Of a DNA stretch of 45,161 nt, positions 40,904-45,161 are shown piece after piece. The position numbers and the translations under genes were made by a program. The DNA is from a bacterium (GTDB taxonomy: Bacteria > JAMOTN01). The stretch is taken from NCBI GenBank assembly GCA_027062325.1, contig JAMOTN010000026.1, positions 1 through 45,161 on the forward strand. The letters run 5' to 3'. The notes under the pieces are model-generated. The model searched no databases. It was not told the DNA's origin and saw only the letters and a program-made list of their open reading frames with translations. Numbering within the stretch: the stretch's first letter is position 1; each line of letters starts with the position of its first letter.

Positions 40904-41224
40904 TTAAACTTCTATATCCACTAGTAATGAATAGATTCTTTCACGATTGAACTTATGAACGCCTTTTACTTCTTCTGAAGAATTGAGCATCTCTTCTTTA
41001 AGTCTTGCGATAAGAGCATCTGCCTCTTTGAGGGTTTGTATATCTGTTTGAGTTGCATCTGCATTTACTTTTGAAAGTTCTATATCTACAGAGTCAGTTT
41101 CATTTGGGGAAGCGGCATCAACATTTTTATTTTGCTGTTCCTTCTTTCTCAAGTTAAGGTGCCTTTGGTTTTGTGTAGTTTCAATTGTATTTACATTGTA
41201 GTTTGGATTGAATTTTATCTCCAC
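40904..41224 (-). CDS. Small protein in the flagellar operon, unknown function
   Basis: I do not recognise this 106-residue protein with confidence. The first half is disordered and rich in Asn, Gln, Lys (TTQNQRHLNLRKKEQQNKN). A SVDIELSKV stretch, like those common in flagellar proteins, leads into a helical C-terminus (LKEADALIARLKEEML, then HKFNRERIYSLLVDIEV). The disordered N-terminus plus C-terminal helices recall the anti-sigma-28 factor FlgM, and a sigma-28 regulon is indicated here, but the FlgM sequence pattern is not convincing. The start is GTG 41224, six bases after GAGGGGGG. It follows the FliT/FlgN-like gene by 14 bases. Confidence 0.75.
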   Translation of the reverse strand: MEIKFNPNYNVNTIETTQNQRHLNLRKKEQQNKNVDAASPNETDSVDIELSKVNADATQTDIQTLKEADALIARLKEEMLNSSEEVKGVHKFNRERIYSLLVDIEV

Positions 41225-41238
41225 TTCTATCCCCCCTC

Positions 41239-41589
41239 TTAAAATTCCTTATCAAAAAAGGTTGTTCCAATTCTATAATTCGGTAAGTGTTGTGCAAATT
41301 TTAAGCGTTTGTTTAGGTTTTTGAGTTCTTTTTCTAGATTTTTCTTCTCTTCAGAGAGTCTTTTGTACTCTGCTTCTACTATAGATTTAATCCTTAAAAG
41401 TTCGTTATAAATAAGTGATAGGAGGTTAGAGACTTCAGAATCCTCCTCAAACTTGGAGTTTTCGAGTATAGGAATGATTTTTTTGTCAAGTTCAGTTATC
41501 TTGGGAATTTTTTTATCAAGTTCTTCGGTGGATGAAATGGATTTTAATATGGATAGCTTTTTTCTTAAAAGAGCTATTAACTCGTGCAT
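41239..41589 (-). CDS. FliT/FlgN-like flagellar export chaperone (tentative)
   Basis: A 116-residue, almost fully helical protein: a first helical half (ELIALLRKKLSILKSISSTE), a second helix (SNLLSLIYNELLRIKSIVEA) and a strongly charged coiled coil (YKRLSEEKKNLEKELKNLNK). It ends LPNYRIGTTFFDKEF, similar in style to the FxD-containing tails of FliT and FlgN. Size, fold and position directly after fliS suggest a substrate chaperone for the flagellar secretion system. Sequence in this group is poorly conserved, so the family call is inference. GGAGGT precedes ATG 41589. Confidence 0.65.
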   Translation of the reverse strand: MHELIALLRKKLSILKSISSTEELDKKIPKITELDKKIIPILENSKFEEDSEVSNLLSLIYNELLRIKSIVEAEYKRLSEEKKNLEKELKNLNKRLKFAQHLPNYRIGTTFFDKEF

Positions 41590-41602
41590 TTATGTACCTC
41601 CA

Positions 41603-42022
41603 TTAAATGGTTAGTTGTGTTGAAGTTGGTTGGGTTGGCTTTGAATTTGTAGTTGCTGCTTTGGTGCGTTCACGTTTTTCAACTTCTACCCATGCTTCTT
41701 TTAAACTTTTCATTAATTCAATGACTTCTTCAACTGCCTTTATATCGTCGTTAATATTTGCTTCAATCAAGCGGTTTTTCATATATATGTATAACATTTT
41801 CAAATTTTTAGCAATATCTCCACCTTTCTCTTCATCAAGAGATATTAAAAGCTCTGTTATTATGTCTTGAGCTCTTACAAGTAGTTCGTTTTGTTTTTCA
41901 ACATTTCCTTTTTCCATTTCTTTTATAGCAGCTCTCATGAATTTAATTGCTCCATCATAGAGCATAATAACAAGTTGAAGAGGAGTGGCTGTTTGGATTC
42001 TCATTTTCAAGTACTCGTTCAT
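41603..42022 (-). CDS. fliS: Flagellar secretion chaperone FliS
   Basis: Binds the C-terminus of flagellin in the cytoplasm and keeps it unfolded until export. 139 residues. The four-helix fold is clear: YLKMRIQTATPLQLVIMLYDGAIKFMRAA (the LxxMLYDGAI core is diagnostic), the second helix VEKQNELLVRAQDIITELL, LDEEKGGDIAKNLKMLYIYM and a final helix. The C-terminal 20 residues are a Thr/Ser/Pro-rich tail not usual for the family. GAGGTGA precedes ATG 42022. It follows fliD by 14 bases. Confidence 0.96.
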   Translation of the reverse strand: MNEYLKMRIQTATPLQLVIMLYDGAIKFMRAAIKEMEKGNVEKQNELLVRAQDIITELLISLDEEKGGDIAKNLKMLYIYMKNRLIEANINDDIKAVEEVIELMKSLKEAWVEVEKRERTKAATTNSKPTQPTSTQLTI

Positions 42023-42036
42023 AAAATCACCTCACA

Positions 42037-43788
42037 TTACTTTTTAGTAGATGTTTGAAGTGATGCAAATTGAGCTTGTAGCCAATTGAGCTGAGAATTT
42101 AGATCACTTAATTGAGAGTCAACTGCTGAGTATTTTAAGATAAGGCTTTCTCTGTATTCATCTAAATGTTTCTGGAAGTCATCGATTTTGATTGCTACGT
42201 CTTCAAGAGCCTCATCAGCGTATTTTATACGTTGTGTCAGTACACCTGTTCCTGCATCTGTTAAGCCCTGAAGGTAGTCACGAAGTCTTATTGCTACACC
42301 TTGCTGAGTTGTTAAATCGCCATCTTGCAAGTTGAAGAATTCATAAACTTGGTCTGGATTATTTCGTAGTGCTTCGCGCAGCTTGGATTCATCTAGCTCT
42401 ATTTTTGGAATATACGTTCCCTCTTGCCAGTCAGTGCTTCCTACGTCTATTTTAGATGTGGAAAGACCAATTTGATCAGCGCTTGATATACCGATTCCAA
42501 CTGCTACTCTGTCAAATATAAGGCGATTTATGTTATCAGCAATCATCATTATTGTGTTGTCATTATGAAGAGGAGAATCTTTGTCCTTATAAAGTTTATA
42601 AATTTTTTCTATTATTTCGTTGTAACCATCGACCATTTTCTTCACGGCGTCGACTGCTTTATCAATGTCTCGGTCCACAGTTATTGTTGTAGTACCGGTT
42701 TGATTGACATTGATTTTTACTCCACCGTATTCGAATTCATTGGTGTTTGAATAGAGTACTGTTGATCCGTTTATGGTTATTTGAGCATTTTGTCCAAGTT
42801 CTTGAGTTGCACCTATTATGTTTGTGGCTGTTAAAAAGTTACTACTTACCTCTTCAAAGTTTATTTCGTAAGCACCGGGCACTGTGGATTCCATGACGAC
42901 TGCGTCTTTTACGGGATCGTACCATGCCCTTACTCCGGCTTCAGAATTGTTTATTTTAGAAAGAACATCTTCAAGTGTATCGGTATAAGGATTAATAAAA
43001 ATTGATACGCCATTTATCTTAATTTCTCCCTCAGTTATTGCAGTGGCAAAGTTAGTGTCAGCTAATTCTTCCTTAGGATTTATAGCTCCCAAGTGATACA
43101 TTCCTTCTACGTAGTTAGTATCATCTGAATCCAGCTGTTGATAAGCGCCGAGAAGTCCTGTTACTTCCAAAAAATTACTTGTATCGGTTGAAGCTCCTAC
43201 GACAATTCGGGCACTATCTCCAGTAGTTGCGTTTTTAAGAGTGATTTTATCTGTTGTATCATCATAGGAAGCAATGACTCCAGCTCCTGAGTTGTTGATT
43301 TTATCAATAACATCATTTAACGTGTCTGTATTTGGATCAATAGAGATTTCTACGCCATTTATGGTAAATGTTCCTGCTGTTATCTTATCACGATACTTTT
43401 GAGTGGCTATTACAGCAGTTGGATCTATTGTTCCTCCAATTTGTGTGCTACTTTCAACCTTCGTAGGTGTTGCAAGTTGATTCACTTCAACGGTAAAGGA
43501 GCCTAAAACAGGTGTACTTGAGTCTATTGAGGCACTAGCTATATCTTCATTTGATGAAGTTGCTTTGAATGAACTGAACGTTTTATTAAGTGTCAAATCA
43601 AATAAATCCAATCTAAAGCTTGTCAACATGCTATTTAGATTTTGAAGCTCAATTTTTTGATCTGTATAGAGCTTTTGTTTTTCTGTTAAATCAGTAAGTT
43701 TTTGGGCTTCCAATGATACAAGAGCATCTATAATACTATTGAAGTCTATACCACTTGTAAAAACATTGAAATTAACCTTATTTGCCAT
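42037..43788 (-). CDS. fliD: Flagellar filament capping protein FliD
   Basis: Caps the growing filament and guides flagellin folding. 583 residues. FliD_N begins GIDFNSIIDALVSLEAQKL with a coiled coil. The middle holds two tandem flagellin-hook-IN modules with near-identical wording: INGVEISIDPNTDTLNDVID and INGVSIFINPYTDTLEDVLS, each followed by KINNS. FliD_C (QEGTYIPKIELDESKLREAL to the final coiled coil SQLNWLQAQFASLQTS) closes the protein. The frame extends to GTG 43797, but the GGTGG repeats form the ribosome binding site of ATG 43788. Confidence 0.96.
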   Translation of the reverse strand: MANKVNFNVFTSGIDFNSIIDALVSLEAQKLTDLTEKQKLYTDQKIELQNLNSMLTSFRLDLFDLTLNKTFSSFKATSSNEDIASASIDSSTPVLGSFTVEVNQLATPTKVESSTQIGGTIDPTAVIATQKYRDKITAGTFTINGVEISIDPNTDTLNDVIDKINNSGAGVIASYDDTTDKITLKNATTGDSARIVVGASTDTSNFLEVTGLLGAYQQLDSDDTNYVEGMYHLGAINPKEELADTNFATAITEGEIKINGVSIFINPYTDTLEDVLSKINNSEAGVRAWYDPVKDAVVMESTVPGAYEINFEEVSSNFLTATNIIGATQELGQNAQITINGSTVLYSNTNEFEYGGVKINVNQTGTTTITVDRDIDKAVDAVKKMVDGYNEIIEKIYKLYKDKDSPLHNDNTIMMIADNINRLIFDRVAVGIGISSADQIGLSTSKIDVGSTDWQEGTYIPKIELDESKLREALRNNPDQVYEFFNLQDGDLTTQQGVAIRLRDYLQGLTDAGTGVLTQRIKYADEALEDVAIKIDDFQKHLDEYRESLILKYSAVDSQLSDLNSQLNWLQAQFASLQTSTKK

Positions 43789-43839
43789 AACCACCACCCC
43801 AATACGGGCAAAGCTTTCCTACTAGGTACTACTGTTCTA

Positions 43840-44214
43840 CTAAATAATATCGTCAACAATTAATCCCAAAGCTTCACGCATCCTCTTGTAGAATTTAAGA
43901 AGCATCTCTGGAGGATGCTCTCTTATAACTTTTCCAGTTTTTCTATCGATAACTTTTACAACTAATTTATCAGTAGAGTCATCTATTTCAACTTTTACAG
44001 ATAAGTTTAAAGCCTTAAGTGTTTTGTTAAGGGTTTGCTTAGCCTCTTCAAGTTCTTTTCTTAGTTTATCAGCATTTACTTGAATGTAATCTTTGTTTTG
44101 TACATTTTCTTTCTTGATATTATTCTTGGGTATTAATTTTTCGGTTGATAAATGAGTGTTTTTAGAGCTGTTAACTGTAGGGGGATTAGTTACTTTAACG
44201 TTTTTAACCTCCAT
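43840..44214 (-). CDS. flaG: FlaG family flagellar protein
   Basis: FlaG proteins affect filament length; their mechanism is not settled. 124 residues. The N-terminal half is disordered and Asn/Lys-rich. The C-terminal FlaG domain reads LNLSVKVEIDDSTDKLVVKV, IDRKTGKVIREHPPEMLL, then a helix ending GLIVDDII, close to the family pattern (viD..TGevIReIPpe). ATG 44229 is in frame, but GGGGTGGGG lies after it and serves ATG 44214. The gap to flagellin is 120 bases and holds a promoter and hairpin. Confidence 0.92.
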   Translation of the reverse strand: MEVKNVKVTNPPTVNSSKNTHLSTEKLIPKNNIKKENVQNKDYIQVNADKLRKELEEAKQTLNKTLKALNLSVKVEIDDSTDKLVVKVIDRKTGKVIREHPPEMLLKFYKRMREALGLIVDDII

Positions 44215-44235
44215 GTTCCCCACCCCCATTAATTG

Positions 44236-44258
44236 AGGGGGCCCATCATGGGCCCCCT
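44236..44258. repeat. GC-rich perfect palindrome between flagellin and flaG
   Basis: An 11-base inverted repeat around a single central C (AGGGGGCCCAT and ATGGGCCCCCT) can form a nine-pair GC stem with an ATCAT loop; TTGA/TCAA just outside can extend it. It is unlike the AT-rich surroundings. On the minus strand it follows the flagellin stop, but no U-tract follows, so it is not a standard intrinsic terminator. Confidence 0.75.
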
Positions 44259-44277
44259 ACCTCAATCCAATTATTTT

Positions 44278-44300
44278 TCGGAAAGTAATTAAAATTTTTA
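44278..44300 (-). promoter_or_regulatory. Sigma-28-type promoter of flaG-fliD-fliS
   Basis: On the minus strand TAAA (44300-44297) is followed after 15 bases by CCGAAAAA (from 44281), the same TAAA-N15-CCGA form as before flgA. It lies in the flagellin-flaG gap, so the downstream genes can be transcribed apart from flagellin. Transcription would start just before the palindrome, placing it in the flaG leader. Confidence 0.6.
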
Positions 44301-44334
44301 ATAGATAAATTAAATTTAGTTAAATTTTAATCAT

Positions 44335-45161
44335 TTAACCTAATAGCTGAAGAGCAACTTGCTGTCTAGCATTTGCTTGAGCAAGCATTGCCATACCGGA
44401 CTGTTGTAAAATTTGCCACTTGACAAGCTCTGTGGATTCTTTTGCTATGTCTGCATCTCTGATCATGGAGTCTGCTGCAACGGTGTTTTCTTCTTCAATT
44501 TGCAAGTACTGAACACTGTGCTCAAGTCTGTTGACGTAAGCTCCAACTTTGCTGCGTTCGCGAGATACAGTTTTGATTGCTTCATCGATTTTTGAGATAG
44601 CTTCTTCAGCGGATTCTGATGAAGTTAGATCTAAGTCAGCTATATCAAGAGAAGCTGCATCCATCCTCTTAATAGAAATATTGATAGTTTGATCCTTATT
44701 TGGACCAACGTGTAATTTAAAGTCTCTTCCTTCGCCAACAAAAATTTGAGCATGAGCGCTTAATGGAGCTTTTACGTCAAGGACAAGACCATTCCAAGCT
44801 TTGCCAATATCATTTATTCTAACTACTGTTCCGTCTCCCTCATAAGTTTCAGAAGAGCTACCTCCAACTGACCTGATTGCTATCTTAACGTTCTCCCCAA
44901 TAAATGATCCAAGATCTGAGTTTGTAACTCCAAATGCGTCGCTGTCTTGAGCGGTGCTTTCGATGACGAGTTTAGCAGCTTTACCGTAGTCTTCTGTGCG
45001 CAAATACAATGCTTGGGTACCAGTAGCGATGTCCACTTTGGAAGCATAGATGCCTATGTTCATTTGGTTAATTTTTGCGATAACGTCATCAAGGCTCTCG
45101 CCTTCTTCCTTTTTAACAAGATAACCATTAATTTTAATAGTAGCAGCGATAGATGCTTTAA
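44335..45161 (-). CDS. fliC: Flagellin, 5' end beyond the window
   Basis: The filament subunit. The frame is open to the right edge of the window (275 codons visible), so the N-terminal D0/D1 domain is missing; the Met at 45063 is internal. The visible part starts in a hook-IN module (IKINGYLVKKEEGESLDDVI), continues through the variable surface region with a second strand set (GKAWNGLVLDVKAPLSAHA), and ends in Flagellin_C: RSKVGAYVNRLEHSVQYLQI, ADSMIRDADIAKESTELVKW and the terminal NARQQVALQLLG. It is first in the chaperone/cap operon; the promoter lies outside. Confidence 0.95.
   Translation of the reverse strand, partial: KASIAATIKINGYLVKKEEGESLDDVIAKINQMNIGIYASKVDIATGTQALYLRTEDYGKAAKLVIESTAQDSDAFGVTNSDLGSFIGENVKIAIRSVGGSSSETYEGDGTVVRINDIGKAWNGLVLDVKAPLSAHAQIFVGEGRDFKLHVGPNKDQTINISIKRMDAASLDIADLDLTSSESAEEAISKIDEAIKTVSRERSKVGAYVNRLEHSVQYLQIEEENTVAADSMIRDADIAKESTELVKWQILQQSGMAMLAQANARQQVALQLLG

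Noticed and set aside
45061-45063. ATG 45063 as the start of flagellin
   Set aside because: The frame continues upstream to the window edge with a hook-IN motif, so this Met is internal.
1-45161. tRNA, rRNA, CRISPR arrays, insertion sequences, prophage or defence genes
   Set aside because: I looked through all intergenic stretches on both strands and saw no cloverleaf, spaced direct repeats, transposase or integrase.

Overview
The window is chromosomal housekeeping DNA from a low-GC, motile bacterium with an outer membrane. The outer membrane is inferred from the flagellar P- and L-ring genes (flgI, flgH), an exported beta-barrel protein ending in Phe, and type IV pilin-like genes with class III prepilin leaders. 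Heavy AGA/AGG arginine use and Lys/Glu-rich proteins would fit a thermophile or anaerobe, and the gene set (DUF501, DUF512, PPDK, RCK-type Trk) recalls deep-branching groups such as Thermotogota or Synergistota. I cannot fix the phylum from this sequence. I saw no rRNA, tRNA, CRISPR array, insertion sequence, prophage or integrase. Coding density is very high; the longest gene-free stretches are under 200 bases (8150-8331, 5266-5440, 34708-34870).

Layout. 1-4641 (+): HIT hydrolase, DUF501 protein, class III adenylate cyclase, an unknown membrane-anchored protein, xseB and ispA. 4613-5265 (-): a flavodoxin-like gene preceded by a 58-codon gene, divergent from ppdK. 5441-8149 (+): pyruvate phosphate dikinase with its own promoter and a strong intrinsic terminator. 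8332-14355 (+): Trk/Ktr potassium uptake pair, a SpoU-type RNA methyltransferase, pheS (no pheT beside it) and a DUF512 radical-SAM protein. 17791-14291 (-): outer-membrane beta-barrel protein, ECF sigma factor, zinc-finger anti-sigma factor and a PrmC/HemK-like methyltransferase. 17881-21061 (+): three pilin-like genes. 23615-21100 (-): flgA-flgH-flgI. 23737-32103 (+): one gene for a 2788-residue TPR protein, almost a fifth of the window. 32132-34047 (+): rimO-pgsA. 34707-34081 (-): CcdA-like thiol transporter. 34871-36607 (+): exported GH13 enzyme. 37306-36617 (-): methyltransferase. 37403-39208 (+): uvrC. 45161-39211 (-): flagellin (5' end cut by the window), flaG, fliD, fliS, two small flagellar-type proteins, an agmatinase-family ureohydrolase and surE.

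How the parts work together. Two flagellar loci are present, one for the outer rings (flgAHI) and one for filament, cap and chaperones. Each is preceded by a sigma-28-like element with the same form, TAAA-N15-CCGA, so both look like members of one late flagellar regulon. The element before flgA lies on top of an extended -10 promoter for the giant TPR gene on the other strand. The sigma/anti-sigma pair lies between an outer-membrane protein gene and a methyltransferase gene and is probably an envelope-sensing unit. Most convergent gene pairs overlap or nearly touch, leaving no space for terminators.

Starts: many genes use GTG or TTG. Where a longer frame had no ribosome binding site and an internal start had a good one, I moved the start and say so in the entry.
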